From Clostridium sp. 26_22 (GTDB taxonomy: Bacteria > Bacillota > Clostridia > TANB77 > CAG-508), in the NCBI GenBank assembly GCA_001916005.1, contig MNRP01000055.1, positions 144,765 to 208,764 of the forward strand: a stretch of 64,000 bases of DNA. The letters are read 5' to 3'. The notes below the pieces were generated by a model. The model did no database searches. It was not told the origin of the DNA and worked only from the letters and a program-made list of their open reading frames with translations. A program made the position numbers and the translations under genes. The stretch's first letter is position 1. Each line of letters begins with the position of its first letter. Below are positions 25,821 through 35,410 of the stretch, one piece after another.

Positions 25821-27399
25821 AATTAGAGATTTTATATTAAAAACAATTGCAGTAATATTTTCAATATTATTTGCAATTGTATTATTTAATACAATATTTT
25901 TTAATAAAACAATTGGAATAAATTATAAAATACCAGTAATTATAATTTTTACGATAATAGTATATGGAATAATCTTATTTTTGTATTATATATATACAAA
26001 AAAAGAAATGAAATTCTTAGATTATTCACCAAAAAAAATATATTATTTTATTTTTATTGCTATAATTTTTATAGTTCAATTTATTATAGCAAAACTTGTA
26101 TATGGCGAATATGGATGGGACTGTGGAGAAATAATAAAAGATAGTTATTTATTCACAAATAATGGATATTTTAATTTTCCATATTATGCACAGTATCCTA
26201 ATAACATAGGAATATTTTTAATAATAAATAAAGTTTTGGAAATTTCTAAAAATTTTATAGATATAAAAATAATAGAAAATTGTTTCTTATCTTCAATTGT
26301 ATTTAATATAATAATGGTAGATTTAGCTTCACTTTTTACATTTTTAACAATAAAAAAAGTGAGCGGAAATAAAAGTGCATATCTTTCGTTAATGTTTATA
26401 TTACCATTAATGATATTTTCACCATATATAAATATACCTTATACAGATACAATATCAATAATGTTTCCAATATTAATTCTGTATATATATATATGTATAA
26501 AAGAATTGCCAAAAGAAAAATTCCAAAAATATCTTCTGGCATTATTAATGGGAATTGTAACAGTAGTTGGAACGTTATTAAAGCCAACAGTAATAATTAT
26601 GCCAATAGCAATTTTTATAATATCAATTTTAAATATAAATAAAGTCGGATTGAAAAATATTGCATATACATTAATATTATGTGTGTTTTTTATAGTAGGT
26701 GTAGGATTTTCATATCTTGGATATAGTGTTCAAAAAGAAAAATTTTTTAATGAATTAATATCAGAAGAAATGTCTTATGATTTAGAAATATCATATATGC
26801 ATTTTTTAATGATGGGAATGCAAGAAAAACCAAATGATACAAAAGAAGACGGGAAAAACCAAACACTATACGGAGCATATAATGGAACAGATGTTGAAAA
26901 TACAAATTCAATAAAAGGCTACAAAGAAAAACAAAATTATAATTTAAAAATAGTAAAAGAGAGATTAAAAGGTTTTGGAATAGTTGGATATATTAAATTT
27001 TTATATAATAAAGCTAATTGGATATTATCTGATGGAACATTTTATTATGGTTATGAAGGAACTTGGCTAGTAAATGGTTATAGCAATAAAAGTGAACCAG
27101 CAAAAAGAATACAAAAATTTATAACAGTTACTACTAAAGAATATAAAAATATAACAGCTAATATAATGCAAATAGCTTGGATAATTATTTCTATTGGTCT
27201 AGTATTTTCAATTAGTAAAGAAAAAAATGAGTATATAGATATAGGAAAATTAGCTATAATTGGAATGGTACTATTTTTATTATTATTTGAAGGAAGAGCA
27301 AGATATTTAATTAATCATATTCCAATATTTATACTTGTTGGAACATATGGCTTGAAAAATAGTTTGAATAAAATACTATTGACATTAGAACATAAATAA
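25810..27399 (+). CDS. GT-C-like polytopic membrane glycosyltransferase
   Basis: A 529-residue protein with about 11-12 membrane helices. The first outer loop holds YGEYGWDCGEIIKDSYLF, an acidic motif in the place where GT-C enzymes carry their catalytic Asp. A long loop at about 320-400 ends in a WILSDGTFYYGYEGTW segment. Placed between GtrA and GtrB homologues, it fits the serotype-specific glycosyltransferase of a gtrABC-like set that decorates the exported chain. The family call rests on topology and context. Confidence 0.65.
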   Translation: MKNKIRDFILKTIAVIFSILFAIVLFNTIFFNKTIGINYKIPVIIIFTIIVYGIILFLYYIYTKKEMKFLDYSPKKIYYFIFIAIIFIVQFIIAKLVYGEYGWDCGEIIKDSYLFTNNGYFNFPYYAQYPNNIGIFLIINKVLEISKNFIDIKIIENCFLSSIVFNIIMVDLASLFTFLTIKKVSGNKSAYLSLMFILPLMIFSPYINIPYTDTISIMFPILILYIYICIKELPKEKFQKYLLALLMGIVTVVGTLLKPTVIIMPIAIFIISILNINKVGLKNIAYTLILCVFFIVGVGFSYLGYSVQKEKFFNELISEEMSYDLEISYMHFLMMGMQEKPNDTKEDGKNQTLYGAYNGTDVENTNSIKGYKEKQNYNLKIVKERLKGFGIVGYIKFLYNKANWILSDGTFYYGYEGTWLVNGYSNKSEPAKRIQKFITVTTKEYKNITANIMQIAWIIISIGLVFSISKEKNEYIDIGKLAIIGMVLFLLLFEGRARYLINHIPIFILVGTYGLKNSLNKILLTLEHK

Positions 27400-27436
27400 A
27401 TTAGAATTTTATTAATAATGAAAAAGGAGAATAAAA

Positions 27437-28375
27437 ATGGAAAAGAAAAAAGTAACACTTGTAATACCAATGTATTATGAAGAAAAAGTTGTTGAAGAAT
27501 GTTACAAAAGAGTAAAAAGCAATTTAGAAAAACTTACAAACTATGAACATGAAATAATATTTGTAAATGATGGTAGTAAAGATAAAACATTAGAACTATT
27601 AGAAAAAATAGCTGAAAATGATAAATGTGTTAAAATAGTATCTTTTTCAAGAAACTTTGGACATCAAGCAGCAGTTACAGCTGGTTTACAATATGTAACA
27701 GGTGATGCAATAGTAATAATGGATGCCGATTTACAAGACCCACCAGAATTAATTCCAGATATGCTAAAATTATGGGAAGAAGGAAATGAAGTAATATATG
27801 GAAAAAGAAAATCAAGAGATGGTGAAAGTGCATTCAAACTATTAACAGCAAAAATGTTCTACAAAACACTAAATGCACTATCAGATGTAGAAATCCCAAA
27901 AGATACAGGAGACTTTAGATTAGTAGATAGAAAAGTAGTAGACACAATAAACACATTACCAGAACACAATAAATTCTTAAGAGGTCTATTTAGCTGGGTA
28001 GGTTACAAACAAAAAGCCTTTGAATATGAAAGAAAAGAAAGATTTGCAGGAGAAACAAAATACCCATTAAAGAAAATGCTAAAATTAGCATCTGATGGAA
28101 TAATAAGTTTTTCAACAAAGCCATTAAAACTAATAGGAATATTGGGTGGAGTTTGTATAGCAATATCATTAATATTATTAATATATATAATAGTAAATGC
28201 TATTGGAAAATTTAATTATTTATCAGTTGCATGGCCAATTATAACAGCAGTAACATTCTTCTCAGGAGTGCAATTAATGACAACATGGATTATATCAGAA
28301 TATATAGGAAGAATTTATGATGAAAGCAAAAAAAGACCACAATATATAGTTGATAAAAAAATAAATATAGAATAA
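27437..28375 (+). CDS. GtrB-like polyprenyl-phosphate glycosyltransferase
   Basis: A 312-residue GT2 enzyme: LVIPMYYEEKVVEECYKRVK, FVNDGSKDKT and MDADLQDPPELI (metal site), RNFGHQAAVTAGL, then KDTGDFRLVDRKVVDTINTL. Two C-terminal membrane helices (about 232-255 and 265-290) are typical of GtrB/YfdH/CsbB. It makes an undecaprenyl-phosphate sugar for the membrane glycosyltransferase. AAGGAGA precedes the ATG. Confidence 0.92.
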   Translation: MEKKKVTLVIPMYYEEKVVEECYKRVKSNLEKLTNYEHEIIFVNDGSKDKTLELLEKIAENDKCVKIVSFSRNFGHQAAVTAGLQYVTGDAIVIMDADLQDPPELIPDMLKLWEEGNEVIYGKRKSRDGESAFKLLTAKMFYKTLNALSDVEIPKDTGDFRLVDRKVVDTINTLPEHNKFLRGLFSWVGYKQKAFEYERKERFAGETKYPLKKMLKLASDGIISFSTKPLKLIGILGGVCIAISLILLIYIIVNAIGKFNYLSVAWPIITAVTFFSGVQLMTTWIISEYIGRIYDESKKRPQYIVDKKINIE

Positions 28376-28388
28376 AGGAAAACAAAAG

Positions 28389-30063
28389 ATGAAAAATAGA
28401 AAAATTAGTGCTTTAGAAGCAGCAGTTATTTTAATATTAAGTTTATGCCTATTAATTTATGAGTTAGGATTTTGTAACTGGAATGCATTGGCAAATAAGA
28501 CCTATAATTTTTCTTTGTTTAGAACAATTATATATATTATTTGTATAGTTTTATATAGTAAATTTTCAAAAAGTTTTATAGAAGAAGCGGAAAAAATAAT
28601 AAAATATAAGAAAAAATTGATAATAGTATATTCAATTATTGCAACAATTTTTACTATATATGAATTATTTTCTCATAAAAACATATATTCAATAATTCTA
28701 ATGCTATTAGTAGAATTAAATGGGATGTTATTTATATTATGTGTTACAAAAGATTATATAAAAAATATAGTTTTAAGTATAATAACATTTGGTTTCCTAT
28801 TCTCAATTACAACTACAGTGTATCATATTGTAGATGAGAAAAGACATTTTTTATCTGCTTTAAACATAGCTGATGGCAATTTTAATTATATGAATAAACC
28901 AATAACAGATGGTGCATTTCATAATATAGAATTTAATAATCCATCAATAAACTTAGCGATAGATTATTTCGGAGAAAAATATAAAGAAAATAAATACGAA
29001 ATTCCGGAAAACGAAGAAGTATATTCAACTCCAACAGATACATCACCAATACTATATATACCAAGTGTTATAGGAATAAATCTAGCAAGGATATTAGGAC
29101 GGAAGTGTAGCTGATATATTTATAGCGGGTAGAATATCAAATGTAATTTGTTATGGAATATTGTTAATAATCATATTTAAATTATTGAAATTCAAGCAAG
29201 ACATATTTTACTGTTCATATTTAATGCCTATAGCAATTATATTAGGAGCATCATATTCTATCGATGCATTAACAATTGGAATAATAGGTATTTTTATTGC
29301 ATATGTGTTAAAACTAAACATGGAAAATAAAGAAACAATAACATTTAGGCAATTTTTAATATTATTAGGATTAATGGTGTTATGCTTGTTATGTAAAAAT
29401 GGAGCATATTTTGGAATATGTACGTTAATATTTTTATTGCCAATAATGAAAAGCATAAAAAAAGATAAAAAAATTCTATGTACAGTAATTATAATTATTA
29501 TGTTAGCATTAGGATTTGGAATGTATGAAGGAATAAAAATATCAACAAATTCTCAGGGAGATTCAAGAGTTGATGGAACTAGTCCAATAAAACAAATAGA
29601 ATTTTTATTAGAAAAACCAAGCAATATATTAACAGTATATATAAATTATATTCGCTCATCAATATTTAATTTAAATTGGTATACAGGATTTAATTTAAAA
29701 GTATTTTGCGGACCATATTATAGTATAATAGCATATATATTATTTGTTTTTGTATTATATAAATCTATAACAGATAATACATATGTATTTAATAAAAAAG
29801 AAAAAATAATAATGTTTGGTACATTCGGAATAACATTTTTATTAACAACATTTGCATTTTATTTATTAGTAACACCAGCAAGAGCATTATCAATAAATGG
29901 TTATCAAGCACGATACTTAATTGCAATCTTACCATTGATATTAGTTAATATAAATAGCAAAAAGATATCAACAGATTATAGAGATACAAATGAATATAGT
30001 AAAACAGCATTATATATAGGAATATTGACAATAATAGATTTATTATCAAAAATTGGTATATAA
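28389..30063 (+). CDS. DUF2142-type membrane protein with a +1 frame break at CGG
   Basis: Two adjacent frames make one 557-residue polytopic protein if base C29100 is skipped. The zero frame runs ...LARILG, then CGG AAG TGT AGC TGA; the +1 frame reads GGA AGT and continues GSVADIFIAGRISNVICYGI without loss. The YIPSVIGINLARILG...GR pattern before the break and MPIAIILGASYSIDALTIG after it are both conserved DUF2142 features and sit at normal distance, so the two halves were clearly one gene. DUF2142 proteins occur in surface-glycan clusters and look like GT-C enzymes. It is either a true frameshift mutation or error, or decoded by +1 shifting. Confidence 0.75.
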
Positions 30064-30069
30064 AAAGAA

Positions 30070-30099
30070 AAAAGTACAAGAAAAAACTTGTACTTTTTT
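30070..30099 (+). terminator. Terminator after the DUF2142 gene
   Basis: Arms AAAAGTACAAG (30070-30080) and CTTGTACTTTT (30087-30097) plus T run; nearly the same arms as at 4346-4380. Followed by an extended -10 box TGA-TATTAT (30111-30116), a probable promoter for the rfb genes. Confidence 0.75.
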
Positions 30100-30150
30100 C
30101 TTTTTAGTGATATTATAATGACTGAAATTAAAGGAAAGAAGGAATAACAT

Positions 30151-31017
30151 ATGAAAATACTTATAACAGGTGCAAATGGAATGCTTGCAAAAGAAGTAAA
30201 AGAAAAATTTGCAAAAGGAAATGATATCACTGCAACAGACGTTTCAGAACTAGATATAACAGATGAAAAAGCAGTATTTGAATTTATAAAAAACTTAAAA
30301 CCAGATTATATAATAAACTGTGCAGCATTTACAGCAGTTGACAAAGCAGAAGAATGTTATGAATTAGCAGATAAAATAAATGGAGATGGACCAACAAACT
30401 TAGCAAAAGCTGCCAAAGCTTCAGGAAGTAAATTAGTACACATATCAACAGACTATGTCTTTGGAGGAAATCTAGATTTATCAAAAGATTATAAAGAAGA
30501 TGATAAAAAAGAACCAGTAACAGTATATGGAAAAACAAAATTACACGGAGAACAAGGAATAGAAAACAATATGGATGAATACTACATATTTAGAACAGCA
30601 TGGTTATATGGAGTAGGAGGAAACAATTTTGTAAAAACAATGACAAAATTAGGCTCAACAAGAGATGAAATAAATGTAGTATCAGACCAACACGGAAGCC
30701 CAACATATGCAAAAGACTTAACAGAAATAATATATCAAGCAATAGAAAAACAAATACCATACGGAATATACAATGCAACAAACGAAGGTTACACAACATG
30801 GTATGACTTTACAAAAGAAATCCTAAAAGAACAAGGAATCGAATGCAAAGTAAATCCAGTAACAACAGAAGAATATATAGAAATGATGAAAGTAACACAA
30901 GCTAAAAGACCATTTAACTCACAAATGTCAAAAGAAAAACTTGAAAAATGTGGAATAAAAGTTCCAGATTGGAAAGATGGATTAAGAAGATATTTAGCAG
31001 AAGAAAGATGTCAATAG
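30151..31017 (+). CDS. rfbD: dTDP-4-dehydrorhamnose reductase
   Basis: A 288-residue SDR enzyme that reduces dTDP-4-keto-L-rhamnose with NAD(P)H, the last step of dTDP-L-rhamnose synthesis. ITGANGMLAKEVKE is the Rossmann loop, NCAAFTAVDKAE, HISTDYVFGG and VYGKTKLHGE (Tyr and Lys of the active site) follow, then FRTAWLYGVGGNNFVKTM. Its last codons (RCQ) lie in a terminator-like repeat arm, so the tail may have been altered by that element. First of four adjacent rhamnose genes. Confidence 0.95.
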   Translation: MKILITGANGMLAKEVKEKFAKGNDITATDVSELDITDEKAVFEFIKNLKPDYIINCAAFTAVDKAEECYELADKINGDGPTNLAKAAKASGSKLVHISTDYVFGGNLDLSKDYKEDDKKEPVTVYGKTKLHGEQGIENNMDEYYIFRTAWLYGVGGNNFVKTMTKLGSTRDEINVVSDQHGSPTYAKDLTEIIYQAIEKQIPYGIYNATNEGYTTWYDFTKEILKEQGIECKVNPVTTEEYIEMMKVTQAKRPFNSQMSKEKLEKCGIKVPDWKDGLRRYLAEERCQ

Positions 31018-31085
31018 GGACGCCCTTTTTTGACATTTCAAGTTAGACAAAGTGTCGATGGGGGCAACCTCATTGGACAGTAAGG
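31008..31085 (+). repeat. Partial terminator-like repeat between rfbD and rfbA
   Basis: TGTCAA ... GGGACGCCCTTTTTTGACA resembles the right arm of the ackA terminator (6693-6711). The left arm is reduced, so the stem is weak (AGGG/CCCT and TGTCAA/TTGACA). A second small hairpin with GATGGGGGCAACCTCATT follows before the rfbA ribosome binding site. It may partially terminate transcription. Confidence 0.4.
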
Positions 31086-31093
31086 AGGAAATA

Positions 31094-31966
31094 ATGAAAA
31101 ATAGAAAAGGAATAATATTAGCAGGAGGAAGTGGAACAAGACTATACCCATTAACACTTGCAATATCAAAACAAATAATGCCAGTATATGACAAACCAAT
31201 GATATATTACCCATTATCAGTATTAATGGAAGCAGGAATAAAAGAAGTATTAATAATATCAACACCAAGAGATGCTGAAACATTCAAAACACTTTTAGGT
31301 GATGGTTCACAATGGGGAATGAAATTTGAATATAAAATACAAGACAAACCAAATGGCCTTGCAGAAGCATTTATTATAGGAGAAGACTTTATAGGAGAAG
31401 ACAATGTTGCAATGATATTAGGAGATAACATGTTTTATGGTTCACACTTATCAGAAATGCTAAAAAGAGCAAATGAAAGAGAAAATGAATCAACAATATT
31501 TGGTTACCAAGTAAAAGATCCAAGAGCATATGGAGTAGTAGAAATAGATGAAACAGGAAAAGCAATATCTATAGAAGAAAAACCAGAAAATCCAAAATCA
31601 AATTATGCAGTACCAGGACTATACTTCTATACAAATGATGTAATAGAAATAGCAAAAAATGTAAAACCATCAGCAAGAGGAGAACTAGAAATAACAACAG
31701 TAAATGAAGAATATATGAAAATGAACAAATTATATGTAGAAACATTCGGAAGAGGAATGACATGGTTTGATACAGGAACACATGATGCATTACTAGAAAC
31801 AGCAAGCTTTGTACAAACAATAGAAAAAAGACAAGGAATGCAAGTATGTTGCCCTGAAGAAATAGCTTATCAAAAAGGTTGGATAACAGCAGAACAATTA
31901 TCAAAATTAGCTGATAAATATATGAAAACAGACTACGGAAAATATTTAAAAGAACTAGTTAAATAA
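31094..31966 (+). CDS. rfbA: Glucose-1-phosphate thymidylyltransferase
   Basis: A 290-residue enzyme making dTDP-glucose from dTTP and glucose 1-phosphate. [17 protein letters not shown] (5-21) is the nucleotidyltransferase signature; [23 protein letters not shown] (metal-binding Asp) and [20 protein letters not shown] follow at family positions. ATG at 31094 is chosen because AAGGAGG is just before it; an upstream in-frame ATG (31052) lies in the repeat. First step of the rhamnose pathway. Confidence 0.96.
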   Translation: MKNRKGIILAGGSGTRLYPLTLAISKQIMPVYDKPMIYYPLSVLMEAGIKEVLIISTPRDAETFKTLLGDGSQWGMKFEYKIQDKPNGLAEAFIIGEDFIGEDNVAMILGDNMFYGSHLSEMLKRANERENESTIFGYQVKDPRAYGVVEIDETGKAISIEEKPENPKSNYAVPGLYFYTNDVIEIAKNVKPSARGELEITTVNEEYMKMNKLYVETFGRGMTWFDTGTHDALLETASFVQTIEKRQGMQVCCPEEIAYQKGWITAEQLSKLADKYMKTDYGKYLKELVK

Positions 31967-32008
31967 TTTTAGATAATTAAAAAATGTGTCAAAGAAAGGA
32001 TGAAGAAA

Positions 32009-32590
32009 ATGGGAAAATTTAAAAGAATAGATACTTCAATAGAAGGTGTTTGCATAATTGAACCAACAGTATTTGGCGACACTAGAGGATATTTCATGGA
32101 AACATACAGCAAAAAAGATTTTGAAGAAATAGGTTTAAACTATGACTTTGTACAAGACAATCAATCAAAATCAAAAAAAGGAGTATTAAGAGGACTTCAC
32201 TTCCAAAAAGAAAATACACAAGCAAAATTAGTTAGATGCATAAAAGGAGAAGTATTTGATGTTGCAGTAGACTTAAGACCAGGAAGCAAAACTTATGGAA
32301 AATGGGAAGGTGTTGTATTAACAGAAGAAAATAAAAAAATGTTTATGATACCAAAAGGATTTGCACATGGATTTTTAGTATTATCAGACGAAGCAGAATT
32401 TGCTTACAAATGTGATGATATTTACAACCATGAAGCAGAAGGTGGACTTAAATGGAATGACCCAGATGTAGCTATTGATTGGCCTATGGGAAATTTAAAA
32501 GTTGATAACTTATTAACATCAGAAAAAGATGGAAAATGGCCATCACTAAAAGAATTAAAAGAAACAGATTTATTTAGTAATTTGAAATAA
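32009..32590 (+). CDS. rfbC: dTDP-4-dehydrorhamnose 3,5-epimerase
   Basis: A 193-residue cupin enzyme. GVCIIEPTVFGDTRGYFMET at the start, VLRGLHFQ with the catalytic His, LVRCIKGEVFDVAVDLRPGS, and PKGFAHGFLVLSDEAEFAYK are the RmlC signatures. ATG at 32009 is nine bases after AAAGG; an in-frame ATG at 32000 overlaps that site. Converts dTDP-4-keto-6-deoxyglucose to the L-lyxo form used by RfbD. Confidence 0.95.
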   Translation: MGKFKRIDTSIEGVCIIEPTVFGDTRGYFMETYSKKDFEEIGLNYDFVQDNQSKSKKGVLRGLHFQKENTQAKLVRCIKGEVFDVAVDLRPGSKTYGKWEGVVLTEENKKMFMIPKGFAHGFLVLSDEAEFAYKCDDIYNHEAEGGLKWNDPDVAIDWPMGNLKVDNLLTSEKDGKWPSLKELKETDLFSNLK

Positions 32591-32608
32591 AAGAAAAGAG
32601 GAAAAAAG

Positions 32609-33577
32609 ATGAGTAAAAATGTATTAGTAACAGGTGCTGCAGGATTTATAGGAGCAAACTTTGCAGAATATTTTGTAAACAAACATCCAGATTATAATGT
32701 AATAGTTTTAGATAAATTAACATATGCAGGAAATTTAAATAATTTAAAAAAAGTAATGGATAAAATAACATTTGTAAAAGGAGATATATGCGACTTTGAT
32801 TTTGTATTAGAATTATTCAAAAAATATGACATAAACGGTGTAATCCATTTTGCAGCCGAATCACACGTTGATAACAGTATAAAAAATCCATTCATATTTA
32901 CACACACAAACGTAATAGGAACACATACTTTACTAGAAGCCGCAAAACAAGTGTGGGGAGAAGGTAGCCCAAATAAATTTGTTCATATATCAACAGATGA
33001 AGTTTATGGTTCACTTAAAGAAGATGGATATTTTACAGAAAAATCTCCAATCAAACCAAGTAGCCCATACTCAGCATCTAAAGCAAGTTCAGATTTAATT
33101 GCATTTGCATATCATGAAACATTCAAAATGAATGTAAATGTAACAAACTGTTCAAATAACTATGGACCATATCAACACAATGAAAAATTAATCCCACATA
33201 TGATTAAATTAGCATTAAATAATGAAAAATTACCAGTTTATGGTGAAGGATTAAATATTAGAGACTGGTTATATGTAGAAGACCACTGTGAAGCAATAGA
33301 CTTAGTATTCCATAATGGAGTAGCTGGAGAAAGATATAACATTGGTGGACACAATGAAAGAAGAAATATAGAAATCGTTAAACTAATTTTACAAAGATTA
33401 GGAAAATCAGAAGATTTAATCGAACACGTAGCTGACAGAAAAGGACATGACTATAGATATGCTATAGATCCAACTAAAATCAAAAATGAATTAGGATGGT
33501 ATCCAAAAACAAAATTTGAAGATGGTATTGTTAAAACTATTGATTGGTACTTAGCAAATCCAGATTGGTTAAAATAG
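32609..33577 (+). CDS. rfbB: dTDP-glucose 4,6-dehydratase
   Basis: A 322-residue extended SDR enzyme. VTGAAGFIG (7-15) binds NAD, followed by HFAAESHVDNSI, HISTDEVYG (Thr-Asp-Glu active site), YSASKASSDL (Tyr154 and Lys158) and NCSNNYGPYQHNEKLIPHMI. Complete length. It performs the second step of dTDP-rhamnose synthesis. With rfbD, rfbA and rfbC it gives a complete pathway, so L-rhamnose is very likely part of the surface polysaccharide. Confidence 0.96.
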   Translation: MSKNVLVTGAAGFIGANFAEYFVNKHPDYNVIVLDKLTYAGNLNNLKKVMDKITFVKGDICDFDFVLELFKKYDINGVIHFAAESHVDNSIKNPFIFTHTNVIGTHTLLEAAKQVWGEGSPNKFVHISTDEVYGSLKEDGYFTEKSPIKPSSPYSASKASSDLIAFAYHETFKMNVNVTNCSNNYGPYQHNEKLIPHMIKLALNNEKLPVYGEGLNIRDWLYVEDHCEAIDLVFHNGVAGERYNIGGHNERRNIEIVKLILQRLGKSEDLIEHVADRKGHDYRYAIDPTKIKNELGWYPKTKFEDGIVKTIDWYLANPDWLK

Positions 33578-33592
33578 AATAAGTATAAAATA

Positions 33593-33626
33593 AGGAGAAA
33601 GCAAAAATAAAAATATGCTTTCTCCT
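33593..33626. terminator. Bidirectional terminator between rfbB and the convergent flippase gene
   Basis: Perfect arms AGGAGAAAGCA (33593-33603) and TGCTTTCTCCT (33616-33626), followed by ATTTTAT on the plus side and preceded by A-rich sequence. Confidence 0.7.
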
Positions 33627-33629
33627 ATT

Positions 33630-35135
33630 TTATATAATTGAATCTCTTTTTCGTAATTGATTTAGAAAAATAAAAATCATCAAATAAATTAAAATAAACA
33701 ACAAAATATTACAAATAAGATTTAGCTTCAAATCAATTAAATTAAAGTGTGAAACACACAAAACCAAATATGAAATAATACTGCAAACAATAGGAATTAT
33801 TAGCCAATCTATAAAATTTAATTTTATTTTTGAATATTTTATCATTTGAAAAAGACTTACAAAAAAGTTTAAAATCTCACTAATAAATATAGAAATTATA
33901 TATCCCTTAATGCCATAAATTGGAAGTAAAAAATATATAAAACATATAGTTACACTTAAATCCAAAATATTACAACACATAACACCAAATTGTTTATTAA
34001 GACCTTTTAAAATACTATCAATTATATTGTCCATATACATAAAGAAAATTAAAGGAGCTAAAATTTTAAAATAAAATCCAGACTCCAAATTATTATAGAT
34101 AGCTAAGCCAAGTTCATTCGAGAAAAATAAAAATATACTGCAAATGCAAAAAGAAAAAGCAGAGGTCAATCTAAATATCTTATTACTAATGAAATTAATA
34201 GCTTTATAGTTCTTTTGAGCTAAATAAGTTGAAAACTCAGGGATTAAAAGCATACTATAAGAACTCATAAAAACAATAGGAAAATTTAAAACAGGCATAA
34301 CCATACCATTAATAATACCATATTTAGAAAGCGACTCAGAACAAGACAAACCAGATTTTTCAAGTTGGGTTGGAATTATAAGTTGTTTCAAAGTAGAAAG
34401 CCCAGAACGTATATAAGAAGTAAGTGCCACAGGAGCAGCTATTTTAATAATACTTGTTCTTTCGCCAAAAGAACGTACATTATCTAATTTTTTCTTTCTA
34501 ATATCAACTTTATATAAAATATAAATTAAAGTAAAAGAGCAAACTTCTGATATAACATCAGCCAATATTAAAGAAATACAAACAAGTTCAACACCTTTAC
34601 TAATATTAATTTGTAATAAAATGATAGTTGCAATAAGTTTTAATATAAATTCAAAAATTTGTGAAATCGCATTTTTATAAGCTTTTCGTACAGAATTAAA
34701 ATAAGCATTAATGCAAGCTGACATCGCAATAAAAGGTAGACCAATAGCAATATAAAATAAAGGTTTACTTGAAACCCTGTTATGTAAGCAAACTGAGGTA
34801 ATAAAATTAGAAAAAATAATAATTAAACTACCTGCAACAATTCCAAGAAGTAAACTGAAAAATATACAAGTTCTAACAGCTTTTATGCCTGTATTTTTAT
34901 TTTCTAATGCAAATTTTTCAGAAACAATACAAGTGACTGCAATATTCAAGCCAGAAGTTGCAACTGTAATAAAAAACAAATATACAGCCATTACTAAACT
35001 AAAAATGCCGACTGCTTCAGAACCTATTTTATTAGAAATATATATATTAAAAATTAATGTTACAAATCTCATAAATAATGCGGTTAATGTAAGAATTGTA
35101 CCATTAATTAGAAAAAGTTTGCTTTTTTCTCTCAA
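33630..35135 (-). CDS. SpoVB/MurJ-type flippase of the MOP superfamily
   Basis: A 501-residue protein with about 14 membrane segments. FLINGTILTLTALFMRFVTL and VGIFSLVMAVYLFFITVATS at the N-terminus, and APVALTSYIRSGLSTLKQLI in the middle, fit the SpoVB branch (Stage V sporulation protein B, lipid II or polysaccharide flippase). In spore formers SpoVB works in cortex synthesis. It lies alone on the minus strand with AGGTGA before the ATG, so it is not part of the rhamnose operon. A role in sporulation or in a second glycan is possible. Confidence 0.8.
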   Translation of the reverse strand: MREKSKLFLINGTILTLTALFMRFVTLIFNIYISNKIGSEAVGIFSLVMAVYLFFITVATSGLNIAVTCIVSEKFALENKNTGIKAVRTCIFFSLLLGIVAGSLIIIFSNFITSVCLHNRVSSKPLFYIAIGLPFIAMSACINAYFNSVRKAYKNAISQIFEFILKLIATIILLQINISKGVELVCISLILADVISEVCSFTLIYILYKVDIRKKKLDNVRSFGERTSIIKIAAPVALTSYIRSGLSTLKQLIIPTQLEKSGLSCSESLSKYGIINGMVMPVLNFPIVFMSSYSMLLIPEFSTYLAQKNYKAINFISNKIFRLTSAFSFCICSIFLFFSNELGLAIYNNLESGFYFKILAPLIFFMYMDNIIDSILKGLNKQFGVMCCNILDLSVTICFIYFLLPIYGIKGYIISIFISEILNFFVSLFQMIKYSKIKLNFIDWLIIPIVCSIISYLVLCVSHFNLIDLKLNLICNILLFILIYLMIFIFLNQLRKRDSII

Positions 35136-35214
35136 AATAATTCACCTCTTTAAGGGTATTCTTGAGATGAATTTTTATGATAAAAAATATTAATTTTTAT
35201 AAGAGGACGCGAAA

Positions 35215-35273
35215 TTTGTCGTAAAAAAAAGTGCTTTTTTTCAATTGACAAAAACCAAAAAATATGATAATAT
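35215..35273 (+). promoter_or_regulatory. Promoter of the MATE-kinase gene with an upstream Spo0A-like motif
   Basis: TTGACA (35245-35250), 17-base spacer, TGA-TAATAT (-10 at 35268-35273). TTTGTCGTA (35215-35223), one mismatch to the Spo0A box, is upstream in the context CGAAATTTGTCG, shared with 3839-3849. Confidence 0.5.
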
Positions 35274-35331
35274 AACTAACTGTGAAACACAAATAACAAA
35301 AAATAACACAAATGGTATAATTGGAAACGAA

Positions 35332-35387
35332 CATTATTCAAAAAGAATAATGACTAACGAACAACACAAAAAGTGTTGTATTTTTTT
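35332..35387 (+). promoter_or_regulatory. Leader hairpin and terminator before the MATE-kinase gene
   Basis: After the promoter comes a leader of about 130 bases with hairpin CATTATTC/GAATAATG (35332-35352), then an intrinsic terminator ACAACAC/GTGTTGT with a T run (35361-35387), 23 bases before the ATG. This is the layout of an attenuator or riboswitch. I do not recognise an aptamer. Confidence 0.5.
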
Positions 35388-35410
35388 GTTAAAAATAAAA
35401 GGAGGAACAA

